A stretch of 64,000 nucleotides of DNA from positions 26,990 to 90,989 of the forward strand of contig CALKQT010000014.1 in assembly GCA_937990735.1 (NCBI GenBank), written 5' to 3'. The notes under the pieces were generated by a model. The model saw nothing but the letters and a program-made list of their open reading frames with translations, was not told where the DNA came from and searched no databases. The translations under genes were made by a program, and so were the position numbers. This DNA comes from an uncultured Campylobacter sp. (lineage in GTDB: Bacteria > Campylobacterota > Campylobacteria > Campylobacterales > Campylobacteraceae). Shown in pieces: positions 8,782 through 18,399 of the stretch. The number at the start of each line of letters is the position of its first letter. The stretch's first letter is position 1.

Positions 8782-9606
8782 ATGAAAAGAATTTTATCTT
8801 TCAGCTTTGTTGCCGCTATGGCTATATCTTCGCTTAATGCAGGCGTTTTGGCTACTGCAAAAGACGCGAATATCACTATTACAGATGAGGATGTTGCACC
8901 GTTTTTAGCTCAAGGTATGCAGCACGGCGGACAGGAACCGACCGCCGATGAGAAGAAAAAACTAATCGATGATCTAATCAAATACAAACTTCTAATCGCA
9001 GAGGCGAAAAAATCAGGCATTGAAAACAGCGACGAATATAAGCATCAGCTAGAGCTTGCTAAAGATGGCATCGCATTTAATCTATGGCAACGCGAAGAGG
9101 CCAAGGGCGTAAGCATCAGCGACGAGGAAGCTAAAAAAATTTATGATGAAAATAAACAAAATTTCATGCAACCAGATTCCGTTACCGCAAGCCATATCTT
9201 AGTAGCAGACGAAAAGGCTGCTAAAAACGCGATTGCGAAGCTATCAAAAGTCAAAAAAGAGAATTTAAAAGAGGAATTTAATAAGCTAGCCAAAGAAATT
9301 TCAATCGATCCAAGTGCTAAAGAAAACGGTGGCGATTTGGGCTCTTTTGGCAAAGGCATGATGGTGCCGGAGTTTGAAAAGGCGGCGTTTGCGCTAAAAG
9401 ATGGTGAGATGAGCAAAACTCCGGTAAAGACGCAATTCGGATATCATGTAATCTACAAAGAAAGTAGCAAAAAGGCTGAGACTATGCCGTTTGAAAAGGT
9501 AAAAGATCTCATCAAAAATCAATTACTTCCAAGCAAAGTAAACAAAAAAATCGATGACAAGGCTAATGAGCTATTCGGCAAACTAAACATCGAATACGCA
9601 AAATAG
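8782..9606 (+). CDS. peb4: PEB4-type periplasmic peptidyl-prolyl isomerase
   Basis: The 274-residue protein has a signal peptide ending near NAG, a SurA/PrsA-like N-terminal chaperone region with KLIDDLIKYKLL, and one parvulin domain (about 130-230). The parvulin domain carries TASHILVADEKAA, GGDLGSFGKGMMVPEFEKAAF and FGYHVIYKES. Its closest well-known relative is C. jejuni PEB4/CBF2, a periplasmic folding factor for outer-membrane proteins. The start is ATG 8782 with AAAGGA upstream. A -10 box before it and a long hairpin after it suggest a single-gene unit. Confidence 0.92.
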   Translation: MKRILSFSFVAAMAISSLNAGVLATAKDANITITDEDVAPFLAQGMQHGGQEPTADEKKKLIDDLIKYKLLIAEAKKSGIENSDEYKHQLELAKDGIAFNLWQREEAKGVSISDEEAKKIYDENKQNFMQPDSVTASHILVADEKAAKNAIAKLSKVKKENLKEEFNKLAKEISIDPSAKENGGDLGSFGKGMMVPEFEKAAFALKDGEMSKTPVKTQFGYHVIYKESSKKAETMPFEKVKDLIKNQLLPSKVNKKIDDKANELFGKLNIEYAK

Positions 9607-9617
9607 TTTTAATTTTA

Positions 9618-9700
9618 AGGCGCGAGACTATTAAATTTATATGCAAGTTCGCTGCGGCAGTAACTTGCAAGAATAAATTTTAGCCCGCGCTTTTGTTTTA
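9618..9700 (+). terminator. Long-stem terminator after peb4
   Basis: Nested inverted repeats form one long hairpin: GCGCG with CGCGC, AAATTTAT (9633-9640) with ATAAATTT (9673-9680), and TGCAAGTT (9642-9649) with AACTTGCA (9662-9669). It is followed by TTTTGTTTTA. It starts about 12 bases after the peb4 stop. Confidence 0.75.
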
Positions 9701-9841
9701 TATACGCTAAATTTTGTGAAATTTTAAGATCACTCTTATATCGTCGGATTGTTAAATTCTAAATTTATTCGCTCTACCGATGCTAAATTTCGCGGAATTG
9801 TAAGTACAGCCGGTTTTTACACATTAAATCAAGGAATTCAA

Positions 9842-10441
9842 ATGCTTTCTAATATCGTAAATTTTATCGTAGAATTTGTCGCAGGTTGGGGATACCTTGG
9901 CATTTTTATGATGATGTTTTTAGAAAGCAGCTTCTTTCCTTTCCCAAGTGAAGTCGTGATGATCCCTGCAGGCTATCTGGCCTCAAAATCGCAGATGAGC
10001 TTTGTTCTAGCATTTGTTTGTGGGCTTGGCGGCAGCATCACCGGCGCGCTGTTTAATTACTATCTATGCTACTTTTTTGGACGTAAGATTATCGCTAAAT
10101 ACGGCAAATACGTAGGCATCACCGAGGAGAAATTTGCAAAATTCGAAGCTTTTTTTAACCGCCATGGCGAAATTTCAACGTTTAACTGCCGCTTGATCCC
10201 TGGTATCCGTCAATACATCAGCCTTCCTGCGGGTCTTGCAAAGATGAATGTCGCGCGCTTCGTGCTATTTACGGGGCTTGGGGCTACGATTTGGACATTA
10301 ATACTTATGATCTTGGGATATTTTATTGGCGAAAACGAGGAGCTGATCAAGCAAGATCTGCATCTAATTACGATCGCTCTGTTCGCCGTCGTCATTATAA
10401 TCTCGCTCCTATATATTTATTTTATAAAACGCAAAAAATAG
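9842..10441 (+). CDS. DedA-family membrane protein
   Basis: DedA proteins are inner-membrane proteins linked to lipid (undecaprenyl phosphate or phospholipid) transport, envelope integrity and drug resistance. The 199-residue sequence has the family blocks GYLGIFMMMFLESSFFPFPSE, YYLCYFFGRKI, FNRHGE and RLIPGIRQYISLPAGLAKM, including the conserved Glu and Arg residues. It has about four to five hydrophobic helices and a basic tail, KRKK. I set the start at ATG 9842 because AAGGAA lies in front of it. The frame is open up to TTG 9749, but that would add an unlikely leader. It sits between two single-gene units. Confidence 0.9.
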   Translation: MLSNIVNFIVEFVAGWGYLGIFMMMFLESSFFPFPSEVVMIPAGYLASKSQMSFVLAFVCGLGGSITGALFNYYLCYFFGRKIIAKYGKYVGITEEKFAKFEAFFNRHGEISTFNCRLIPGIRQYISLPAGLAKMNVARFVLFTGLGATIWTLILMILGYFIGENEELIKQDLHLITIALFAVVIIISLLYIYFIKRKK

Positions 10442-10756
10442 TTCCACGCCAGTAAATACAAATACAATGAAAAATTCCATTTTGCCGCCTTTAAGTTCAA
10501 ATTTTTCAAATTATAATTTAAGCTAAACAAGAATTTTTAAAATTTTACTTTCATAATCTGCGTGCAATACGATATTTCTATTAAAGTGTAATTATGCCTT
10601 AGTAGCGAATTCCAAAATATTTTTAAAGTAAAATTCTATTTAAAGCCTTAAACAATCATACTAATTTCTAAATTTTAATTTTTCGTTACGTTTTAAGCTA
10701 CTTTTAATACTAAAAGCTTTAAAATTCCATTAACAATTTCAACGAAAGGACTTATT
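10442..10756. other. AT-rich intergenic region upstream of aspA
   Basis: No reading frame is convincing here. It is much richer in A+T than the coding regions and should hold the aspA promoter. TAATAC at 10705-10710 is a possible -10 box. AAAGGA precedes the aspA ATG. Confidence 0.55.
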
Positions 10757-12163
10757 ATGGCAAAGACCAGAAAAGAACACGATTTCATCGGTGAATTAGA
10801 AATTTCCGACGATTTTTACTACGGTGTGCAAACATTTAGGGCACTAGAGAACTTCCACCTAAGCGGACGAGCGCTCAAAGACTATCCATTTTTTATCAAA
10901 GCATTTGCACAAATCAAAAAAGCAGCTGCGCTAGCCAATAAAGAGGTCGGAGTCCTAGACGCACAAAAAGCCGATGCGATTGCAAAAGCTTGCGACAGAC
11001 TTATCGCAGGAGAGTTTAGAGATCAATTCGTAGTCGATATGATCCAAGGCGGCGCCGGAACTTCGACGAATATGAATACCAACGAGGTCATTACCAATAT
11101 AGCTTTGGAGAGCATGGGACATAAAAAGGGCGAATACCAATACCTTCATCCAAACGATCACACAAATTTGGGTCAAAGCACCAACGATACCTATCCTAGC
11201 TCGATCAAAGTCGCCGCTTACGCCAAGCTAACCGATCTACTAAAAGCTATGGAAAATTTGAAAAAAGAGCTTGAAGTTAAAGCCAAAGAATACAAAGATG
11301 TCATCAAAATGGGAAGGACAGAGCTTGAGGACGCCGTTCCTACTACTCTTGGAAACACTTTCAATGCTTTTGCTACCTACATCAAAACCGATATCGCGCT
11401 TATCAAAGCCGCTAGGGAGTCTATGACTTACCTAAATATGGGCGCTACGGCGATTGGTACGGGCATCAACTGCCACCCTGATTATAAAAACGTAGTCGAG
11501 AAAAAACTGGGCGAAATCACCGGCGTTAAATTTAAAGCCGCAGAGGATTTCATCGCCGCTACACAAGACACCGCGGACTTCGTCCACGTTAGCGGCGCGT
11601 TAAAAACAGCAGCCGTCCGCCTAAGCAAAATCGCAAACGACCTACGTCTTATGAACTCCGGTCCTAGATGCGGACTAGGCGAAATAGAGCTTCCTAAGAT
11701 GCAACCGGGCAGCTCCATCATGCCGGGCAAAGTAAATCCAGTCATCGCCGAGGTCGTAGGCGAGGCATGCTATGAAGTTATCGGCAACGACGTTACGATC
11801 ATGCTTTGCTCCGAACGCGGAGAATTTGAGCTAAATGCGTTCGAGCCTGGCATCGCATATGCGTTATTTAACTCGATCGTGCTTTTAGAAAATGCGATGA
11901 ATACACTAGCCGAAAAAGCTATCAAACATCTAAAGGCAAATCCTGAAGCTTGCCTAAAATCGGTGCTAAATTCTGTCGGTATCGTTACGGCGTTTAATCC
12001 CTACATCGGCTACGAAAAATCCGCAAGTATCGCCAAAGAGGCGTTGCAAACAGGCAAATCCGTAGGCGAAATCTGCTTAGAGCGCGGATATTTGAAAAAA
12101 GAGGAGATCGATAAGATCCTAGAGCCTAAATCTATGCTCAACCCACATATGAGCAAAAAATAG
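10757..12163 (+). CDS. aspA: Aspartate ammonia-lyase
   Basis: Aspartase converts L-aspartate to fumarate and ammonia. The fumarate serves as a respiratory electron acceptor in Campylobacter. The 468-residue protein contains the fumarase/aspartase signature GSSIMPGKVNP (about 319-328), with the catalytic serine in this loop, plus GGAGTSTNMNTNEV and GRTELEDAVPTTLG, which bind substrate. The length is normal. The start is ATG 10757 with AAAGGA upstream. The dcuA-type antiporter gene follows after about 290 bases, the usual aspartate-in, succinate-out pairing. Confidence 0.97.
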   Translation: MAKTRKEHDFIGELEISDDFYYGVQTFRALENFHLSGRALKDYPFFIKAFAQIKKAAALANKEVGVLDAQKADAIAKACDRLIAGEFRDQFVVDMIQGGAGTSTNMNTNEVITNIALESMGHKKGEYQYLHPNDHTNLGQSTNDTYPSSIKVAAYAKLTDLLKAMENLKKELEVKAKEYKDVIKMGRTELEDAVPTTLGNTFNAFATYIKTDIALIKAARESMTYLNMGATAIGTGINCHPDYKNVVEKKLGEITGVKFKAAEDFIAATQDTADFVHVSGALKTAAVRLSKIANDLRLMNSGPRCGLGEIELPKMQPGSSIMPGKVNPVIAEVVGEACYEVIGNDVTIMLCSERGEFELNAFEPGIAYALFNSIVLLENAMNTLAEKAIKHLKANPEACLKSVLNSVGIVTAFNPYIGYEKSASIAKEALQTGKSVGEICLERGYLKKEEIDKILEPKSMLNPHMSKK

Positions 12164-12449
12164 TTCCAAACTAGGTGCGGCGCGGAATTTCATCAGTTAA
12201 TTTAACAGGCGAAATTCCGCAAAGTAGAATTCAAAATAGATAAGATCGATCGTGCAGAATTCCGTAGATGCAGAATTTCATCAAGTTAGATTTAGCTTCC
12301 GTGGAGTAAAATTCCACTTGCGAAATTTTAGGATAAAATTCCGCATAGAATTCCGACCACTGAATTATAAAGATAATTCGGATTTTACCTGCTGAAATCT
12401 TTAGAATTCTGCGCGCCGTTAAAAAAATTACTTTATAAGGAGTTTTGCA

Positions 12450-13793
12450 ATGGACTTTATGGTGATATTGCAATTTATCGTTTTGCTAGGCGGCATCTAC
12501 CTAGGCGTTAAGCTAGGCGGCATGGGCGTCGGTTATGCAGGCGGCTTGGGCGTTGTCGTCCTAGCCATTTTGGGCATGAAGGTCGATATGAAGGATATCC
12601 CGATTGACGTTATCCTAATTATCGCATCGGTAATCTCCGCGATTACGGCGCTGCAAGTCGCAGGCGGACTTGATTATTTGGTGCAGGTAGCATCTAAAAT
12701 TTTAAGGAAAAATCCTAAGCAGATCAACTTCCTAGCGCCTATCGTTACCTATCTACTTACGATACTTGCGGGCACCGGACATACTGCGTTTTCTATGATC
12801 CCGGTTATCGTCGAGGTCGCAAAGACGCAGAACATCAAACCTTCCGCTCCTCTTGCGCTTTCGGTCGTTTCATCTCAGGTAGCGATCACTGCGAGCCCTA
12901 TTTCAGCGGCGTTCGTCGCTATGAGCGGCTTGTGCGAAAAGCTAGGCGTTAGCTATCCTAAACTTTTGTTTATCTGCATCTCTACTACCTTCGTAGCTAT
13001 GATCATCACGGCTTTCATCGTAAATAAATTCTACGATCTCGATCTTTCAAAAGACCCTATTTACAAAGAGAGACTTTCAAAAGGTCTTGTAGCCGAGATC
13101 AAAGCCGAGGAGTATAAAGAGCCGAAGCCTTATGCGAAAAGATCGGTTGCGATATTCGCTATCGGCGTTTTGATCGTCGTTTGCTATGCGCTTGCGATCT
13201 CAAAGAGCGTCGGCCTGGTAGAAAAACCAATCCTTTCAAGAGATAGCGCGATCATCAGCTTTATGCTAACCATCGGCTTTCTTATTGCTGTTTTATGCAA
13301 GATCGATACAGGCAAACTGCTCTCTACCAGCACTTTCCAAAGCGGTATGAATGCGTGCATCTGCGTCATCGGTATAGCATGGCTCGGTACTACTTTTGTT
13401 AACGGACATATTGACAGTATCAAAGAGGTAGCTAAAAACGTCGTTACGCAGTATCCTTTCGTACTAGCCGTCGCGCTATACTTCTTAAGCTGCTTGCTAT
13501 ACTCGCAGGCTGCGACCACAAAGGTTATGATGCCTGCCGTTGCTGCCGCGCTTGGAATGACTAGCCCTGAAAATTCAGGTCAAATTTGGATCTTAGTCGC
13601 ATCGTTCGCAGCCGTTTCAGGCTTGTTCGTGCTCCCTACTTATCCTACGACGCTCGGCGCGATCGCCATGGACGATACCGGAACGACTAGAGTCGGTAAA
13701 TTTGTATTTAACCACTCGTTTTTCCTTCCGGGAACCATTATGGTTGCGATTTCGGTCGCTCTAGGATTTTTAGTAGCTCCTGCGCTAATCTAA
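12450..13793 (+). CDS. dcuA: Anaerobic C4-dicarboxylate transporter DcuA/DcuB
   Basis: This 447-residue inner-membrane antiporter should exchange aspartate or fumarate for succinate. It has 10-12 hydrophobic helices and family segments GTGHTAFSMIPVIVEVA, SSQVAITASPISAAFVAMSG and VLPTYPTTLGAIAMDDTGTTRVG. The length fits DcuA and DcuB equally. The place behind aspA favours DcuA. The start is ATG 12450 with AAGGAG upstream. A strong terminator follows. The preceding 286 bases (12164-12449) hold no gene but many AAATTC/GAATTC words. Confidence 0.9.
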   Translation: MDFMVILQFIVLLGGIYLGVKLGGMGVGYAGGLGVVVLAILGMKVDMKDIPIDVILIIASVISAITALQVAGGLDYLVQVASKILRKNPKQINFLAPIVTYLLTILAGTGHTAFSMIPVIVEVAKTQNIKPSAPLALSVVSSQVAITASPISAAFVAMSGLCEKLGVSYPKLLFICISTTFVAMIITAFIVNKFYDLDLSKDPIYKERLSKGLVAEIKAEEYKEPKPYAKRSVAIFAIGVLIVVCYALAISKSVGLVEKPILSRDSAIISFMLTIGFLIAVLCKIDTGKLLSTSTFQSGMNACICVIGIAWLGTTFVNGHIDSIKEVAKNVVTQYPFVLAVALYFLSCLLYSQAATTKVMMPAVAAALGMTSPENSGQIWILVASFAAVSGLFVLPTYPTTLGAIAMDDTGTTRVGKFVFNHSFFLPGTIMVAISVALGFLVAPALI

Positions 13794-13812
13794 GATTAGT
13801 ATTCCTTTCATT

Positions 13813-13838
13813 TGCGCCGAATTTTTCGGCGCATTTTT
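13813..13838 (+). terminator. Intrinsic terminator after dcuA
   Basis: A perfect 9-bp stem, TGCGCCGAA (13813-13821) with TTCGGCGCA (13825-13833), has a three-base loop and is followed by five T. It lies 19 bases after the stop codon. Confidence 0.9.
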
Positions 13839-14044
13839 CATACCATTTAAAATTTTTAATACAATTTAATAGATAAAATTCTATCGATTTTGGGGTTTGC
13901 CATATTTGCTTATAAAATTTAACTTCTAATCACATGCAAAAAACTACAAGCCTTCCAGTAGTATTTGAGTGGAAGTAAAATTTTATTTGAAATTTCATAT
14001 CCATATTATGCTAGATGATAAATCAAAATTTCAGCCAAAAAACA

Positions 14045-14050
14045 TATAAT
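14045..14050 (+). promoter_or_regulatory. -10 box upstream of the flavodoxin-fold gene
   Basis: TATAAT lies 27 bases before the ATG at 14078, consistent with the downstream start and not with the earlier in-frame ATG at 14015. Confidence 0.55.
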
Positions 14051-14077
14051 GTAAGAAATTCAAAACAAGGAGAAAAT

Positions 14078-14605
14078 ATGAAAAATCTCATCATCATCGC
14101 TCATCCCGATATGGCAAGCTCACACGCAAATAAGGCGTGGCGCGAGGTAGCCAAAAAGCAAGCGGATAAATTTGATATTCACGAAATTTACGCTACTTAT
14201 CCGAACGGCAAAATCGATGTTGCGCGCGAGCAGGAGTTACTTTTAAGCCACGATAAAATTATCATTCAGTTTCCACTTTATTGGTACAGCTATCCGCCAC
14301 TTTTAAAGCAATGGTTCGACGATGTATTCGCCTACGGCTGGGCTTACGGCAGCACCGGCGGCAAGCTGAAAGGCAAAGAATTTGCCCTAGCGATCACTAT
14401 CGGCGATGAGCAAAATAACTATAAAAAAGACGGCACGATCGGATTTGGCATAGAGGAAGTTATCATACCTTTTAAATGCGCGATGAATTTTACGGGCGCT
14501 AAGCTGCTGCCGTGCCACTTCGGCTATGGATTTTCATTTCATCCAGATAGCGAATATATCGCAAAAAGTGCAGAAAAATACGAAGAATTTTTACTAAAAT
14601 TTTAA
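14078..14605 (+). CDS. NAD(P)H-dependent flavodoxin-fold oxidoreductase
   Basis: The 175-residue protein belongs to the KefF/MdaB/NQO1-like flavodoxin-fold family, FMN or FAD enzymes that reduce quinones with two electrons. It shows the phosphate-binding start LIIIAHPDMASSHANKAW, then IIIQFPLYWYSYPPLLKQWFD and VFAYGWAYG(S)TGGKLKGK, which are family hallmarks. I chose ATG 14078 because AAGGAGA lies upstream, 27 bases after a TATAAT box. It is cytosolic with no signal. No kef-type channel gene adjoins it, so a role in quinone or electrophile detoxification is more likely than channel activation. Confidence 0.87.
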   Translation: MKNLIIIAHPDMASSHANKAWREVAKKQADKFDIHEIYATYPNGKIDVAREQELLLSHDKIIIQFPLYWYSYPPLLKQWFDDVFAYGWAYGSTGGKLKGKEFALAITIGDEQNNYKKDGTIGFGIEEVIIPFKCAMNFTGAKLLPCHFGYGFSFHPDSEYIAKSAEKYEEFLLKF

Positions 14606-14612
14606 AATTTAC

Positions 14613-14632
14613 AAAGGCACAATCGCCTTTTT
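14613..14632 (+). terminator. Terminator after the oxidoreductase gene
   Basis: AAAGGC (14613-14618) pairs with GCCTTT (14625-14630) around a six-base loop, then TT. It begins eight bases after the stop codon. Confidence 0.65.
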
Positions 14633-16060
14633 AGTCGCAAAATTTTATTTTAAAAAGTGACGGATGAAGATCGTCTTTTTATCCGCACTACTCGATACGC
14701 TTCCTGCATTGCTATTTTCGCGTTGCACACGCAGCCTGCTGACATAATCCCACGCCCTTTTGATCGAAAAATTTTACTCCCTTCTCCTCTCCCCCTAAAT
14801 GGGCAAAAAGTTTACGTTAAAAATTTATAAGAAATTGACGTATGAAGCATGCTTTAGTACAGCCATATAAAAATCAATAAGCATAAAATTTTACCTAAAA
14901 ATTTGCACCCGCTCGCAATAACACTCGTCTTAAATTTCCACAAGACGTTAAAAAAACTATGAATATCCGCCACAGCACTCAGCTCAAACTCTCCGCTAAT
15001 CATAAAACGCTGCGAACTACGTGCTTACCGCTACTGAGCTTGTATATGCTGTCTATGCGCCCGCCAAGCTCATCCTCATTAATGTCAAAACAACAATCAC
15101 TCGTCTTGCTAGAAACGCATCAGCCAGCAGGTATAAAAGAGAACTATTGCGAAAGCGGTGCAAAATACGATATCTCCGCGCCTAGCTGCTTAGTGCTTTC
15201 TGCTCTGAGCGTGCAAATTCCAAGATCCAAAAAGAGATTTAAAGTAAAGTAGCACTTGCTACCCTGTGCGCGTGCAGATAGCTTAAAGCTGCCAAAAGTT
15301 TGCGCTCACTTCGCCACTGAGCGCAATTTGCCTATTGCGCAGCTATTAATACTTTCAGATTTTAACTTGTTTGCTTTTACTTTCCGTCTTTTAAATGCCT
15401 GCATGCAGCTAGCTGCAAAGACGTATTTGCTGGATACGCCTTGTAGCTCACCCCCATACCCTAGATAAAAATCCGCCGTAATTTATGCGGATATTTGACA
15501 GAAGGATTGTTTGGATGCTATCTTTCATACGAAGCCTAAAGCGCTACGCCGATATACTAATGCGCGCCATTTTTTTTGCTCTGCGCGCGCTGCCTACGTC
15601 GCTGCAGTCACAATTTTCTCTGATACGACATTAAAGACAACCTATCGCCAAAACTACCGAAAAGCTTTTAGCCTTGTTTTTTCTGATTTAGAATTTAGTC
15701 TCAATCAGTTCTTTGCTAATAAACCAACAGAACTTCCATGCTTTGATATAACCCATCCACGCGGAATTTAGCTAAATTTATTTGGATTCTTAAAAACGTG
15801 CCAACTTTTCTATCACGTCTTATTTCAAATAGCAGCAAAATTCTACCGCCACACTGCAAAGAGTTAAATTCTATCAGGCAGATTTATTAAAAATTTTAAA
15901 AGTAGCAGAAGCAGTAATAGATGATTAATACTTTTCCAAATGGATACCGCTACCATTAAAATTTTAATCAAAAGATATCCATTAAATTTACGCTCTTTAA
16001 ATTAGCAGTAAAAGCTTAAATTTCACAAGGTTTCCTATGAAAGCAAACCTCGCAATACTT
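14633..16060. other. 1.4-kb stretch with no convincing gene
   Basis: Only short frames occur (at most 97 codons, plus strand at 14959, 15256 and 15511). They lack ribosome sites, are rich in Cys, Ser and Pro without pattern, and match no family I recognise. I see no tRNA, rRNA or clear hairpin-rich RNA. It may be a fully decayed gene block or an unrecognised non-coding locus. Confidence 0.5.
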
Positions 16061-16064
16061 CATC

Positions 16065-16086
16065 AAGCGGCGCAAAAAAGCCGCTT
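16065..16086 (-). terminator. Hairpin after the SUKH-like gene
   Basis: AAGCGGC (16065-16071) and GCCGCTT (16080-16086) form a 7-bp stem seven bases past the stop of the minus-strand gene. The loop holds a run of A or T, but no T tract follows, so termination is uncertain. Confidence 0.4.
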
Positions 16087-16092
16087 TAAATT

Positions 16093-16776
16093 TTATCCTG
16101 CGACGCAATTTACCCAGATCAAAAACTCATCGCTCGGCTTCTCGTCGTCCATATGTGCGGGCGTGACGAGCTCAAGCGCGGTTTGCGGGATCGTCGTTTT
16201 AAACGTGTCCTTAAGCCACTGCTGAAATTTTACGTTTGGATGCACGAAAAAATCGTCCTCCTCGCTGTTTGGCGGCGCGCTAAAATCCTCATCCCAGCAG
16301 ATTTCATCGTATCCGATCGCGAGCAATCGCAAAAAATCAAGCCCGCTATGAGCCAAAACGCAGGTCATGGTCGAGCCCGAGCCGGAGCCCATATGCACGA
16401 TCTTCGTCTCGCCCGCATCATCCAGCCACAGCGCGCACATCGAGCCCTCCGAGCCGCTGCCTGCAAACACGCAAAGCCTCTGCTTGATCTCCGCGGCAAG
16501 CTCGCGATCCTCGCCGTAAAACCAATACCTTAGCTCCTCGTCGCGATTTTTCGGCTCATCCGTGAAAAATACGATGTCCGTGCCGCCCTCGCGCTCATCG
16601 TCGCTCCAGCTCTGTTGCAGCCGATCTTGCGGGTAGAGATAGCCGCGTCTGCGCCCGCCCGCGTCGTCATAAAAGCCGTTTGCTTCGATCCACGCATAAA
16701 GCGCCTCAAGCTCGCTCGGCACGCGCATGCCCTGCGGTAGCGCCTCGCGCAGCTGCGCTAGTAATAAATTTTCCAC
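16093..16776 (-). CDS. SMI1/KNR4 (SUKH)-like protein
   Basis: The 227-residue acidic cytosolic protein begins with a helical segment (PSELEALYAWIEANGFYDD) like the start of SMI1/KNR4 domains. It continues with Trp- and Gly-rich strands (GSGSEGSMCALWLDDAG, VHMGSGSGSTMTCVLAHSG, LDFLRLLAIGYDEI). In bacteria many SUKH proteins are immunity proteins against contact-dependent toxins. No toxin gene is visible here, so it would be an orphan. The start is GTG 16776 with AAGGAG upstream. Family assignment is from pattern memory and is moderate. Confidence 0.65.
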   Translation of the reverse strand: MENLLLAQLREALPQGMRVPSELEALYAWIEANGFYDDAGGRRRGYLYPQDRLQQSWSDDEREGGTDIVFFTDEPKNRDEELRYWFYGEDRELAAEIKQRLCVFAGSGSEGSMCALWLDDAGETKIVHMGSGSGSTMTCVLAHSGLDFLRLLAIGYDEICWDEDFSAPPNSEEDDFFVHPNVKFQQWLKDTFKTTIPQTALELVTPAHMDDEKPSDEFLIWVNCVAG

Positions 16777-17099
16777 CGATCGCTCCTTTTGCTTAATTTA
16801 CCGCTCGAATTTTACTACGTTTCGGCTAAATTTACGGATATTTTTCTAATATCTGCGGCGTTTTACGCGCCCCGTCGCCGCAAGCGCAAATCGGACTTTT
16901 AAAATTTAGCCGATTTTCGTTGCGATACGCACGCAGAGGCGTGAGCGCATATTTGAAAAAAGAGTATGAGAATTTTCAGTAGAAAAATGCGTAAAATTTT
17001 ACGACTTAAATTTTACATCTTGCAATCTCTTTGCTATATTTTTTAGAAATTTTCGGTTTTAAATTTAGCTCGCCGCAAAGAGTGAAATTTTAGCGATAC
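16777..17099. other. Intergenic stretch, nothing recognised
   Basis: This is AT-rich sequence with several AAATTT words. It should carry the promoter of the SUKH-like gene on the minus strand near 16800-16850. I see no open frame worth reporting. Confidence 0.5.
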
Positions 17100-17237
17100 C
17101 TATAAATTTAAAATTTCCCGCGCCTTTTGTTTGCACGCCTCAAATTTTTGCTCAAACTCCGCGCGTCTTTGCAGCTCGTTTTTTGCCCCTATTTTGGCGT
17201 ATCCCGAGCCTCGCCCCAGAAAATATACATAGCCCAT
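17100..17237 (-). CDS. Possible small protein (45 aa)
   Basis: ATG 17237 opens a 45-codon frame that ends at TAG 17100, with an in-frame stop just before the ATG. The product starts MGYVYFLGRGSGYAKIG and ends in a charged helix, EFEQKFEACKQKAREIL. The start resembles the YVYFLG...KIG opening of GIY-YIG or T5orf172 domains, so it could be a truncated remnant. No good ribosome site is visible. The coherent composition argues that it is, or was, coding. Confidence 0.4.
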   Translation of the reverse strand: MGYVYFLGRGSGYAKIGAKNELQRRAEFEQKFEACKQKAREILNL

Positions 17238-17325
17238 ATTCTAAAATTTCGTTATAAACGGCATTTTGTCATTATTAAATTTACAAATTTTGCCGCCGTC
17301 TGATCGGACGGGCGAAATTCCGCGT

Positions 17326-18012
17326 CTAAATTCCAAGCTCGGCTCTTACGAGCGCTTCGTTTTGCGGCGTCAAAAAGCCTGCGATATCCTGCCACATGGA
17401 GTGAAAGCCGTATCCGCCGTCTATCATCTCGCTGCGCGCGGCATCCAGGCTCCAGCCCTGATAGATCACGCGGTACATCGCCACCACAAGCCCCGTGCGA
17501 TCGGCTCCGTGATAGCAGTGCACGAGCACGGCGCCCTCCTTTTGGCGCTCGCGAATGGTGCGTAAGACGTCCGCGATCTGAGCGGGCTTTATCTCCCAGC
17601 TTTGAAGCGGCTTGTTCGCGAGCCAAAATTGATCGCCAAACGCCCTTTTGTCGCCGCCTCTGCTAAAATGACGCAGATTTACGATGCTTTTGATGCCAAG
17701 TTCGTGCAGCTTTGCGGCGTAGCTTCCATCAAGCTGAGCGCTACGAAACAGCAGCTCGTCCACGCGGTAGAAATTTTTCGCTTCGTCAATGAGAGTTGCT
17801 TTTTGAGATGAGTTTGGGCTTGCGCCGTGCGCCGCGGTATCTGTATCTTTAAAATGCGCGTCTTTAAATTTGACGTCTTTTGCGTCCGCGAGATTTTGTT
17901 CCGCGCCGCTCGTTTTTCTAAAATTTATGGAATTCGCTTCTGTCGCAAGCTCCGCATTTACGCCGGTCGCAAAGCAAAATGCGGCCGTTAGCGCAAGGGT
18001 TTTAAATTTCAA
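17326..18012 (-). CDS. Exported dual-specificity/tyrosine phosphatase-like protein
   Basis: The 228-residue protein has a signal peptide (cleavage near VNA/E), a low-complexity region (25-75), and then a phosphatase fold with IVNLRHFSRGGDKRAF and the CX5R loop HCYHGADRTG (C166, R172). It should hydrolyse a phosphate ester in the periplasm. Relatives include bacterial Tyr and phosphoinositide phosphatases, so the substrate is open. I place the start at TTG 18012: AAGGA lies six bases upstream. The nearby ATG overlaps that site and runs into a stop after five codons. It is not clearly in an operon. Confidence 0.85.
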   Translation of the reverse strand: MKFKTLALTAAFCFATGVNAELATEANSINFRKTSGAEQNLADAKDVKFKDAHFKDTDTAAHGASPNSSQKATLIDEAKNFYRVDELLFRSAQLDGSYAAKLHELGIKSIVNLRHFSRGGDKRAFGDQFWLANKPLQSWEIKPAQIADVLRTIRERQKEGAVLVHCYHGADRTGLVVAMYRVIYQGWSLDAARSEMIDGGYGFHSMWQDIAGFLTPQNEALVRAELGI

Positions 18013-18399
18013 ATTTCATCCTTTAAATTTGGCTAAATTTATGATTTTTGTAAAATTTGACGCCAGACGGGTCAAATGCAAAATAGCAAGCGCGCCTTAA
18101 TTTAACGCAAAATTTGAGCATCAAGCCCGTCCAAATCGCCGCTAGATTTTACCGCAATCCCGCAAATCGCGTCGTTAAAATCAAAATTTCGTTTAAAATT
18201 TCCCCATTCCCGCCCTCGGTATCGCTAGATCAGTACGCGGTAGTTACATTGCGTAGTTACATTGCCCCTGTAAATTTACTGAAAATAAATCGTAAAAGGG
18301 GTGCGCCCGTTTCCGCGAGCGCTGCCATAAACCTGCTTCGCAGGTGAGTTTCGTACTCGCCTCTTGCGATACTTACCCGAAATTTTAAATTTAACGGTT
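18013..18399. other. Intergenic region with a 13-bp tandem duplication
   Basis: No gene is visible. GTAGTTACATTGC is repeated head to tail at 18240-18252 and 18253-18265. The 77-codon plus-strand frame here has no ribosome site and looks random. Confidence 0.55.

Noticed and set aside
14959..15771. Three successive plus-strand frames of 97, 70 and 86 codons
   Set aside because: No ribosome sites, irregular Cys/Ser/Pro-rich composition and no recognisable motif.
17252..17626. 124-codon minus-strand frame overlapping the phosphatase gene
   Set aside because: It is a shifted frame of the phosphatase coding region, Arg/Ser-rich with no motif; the phosphatase frame has the CX5R site and signal peptide.
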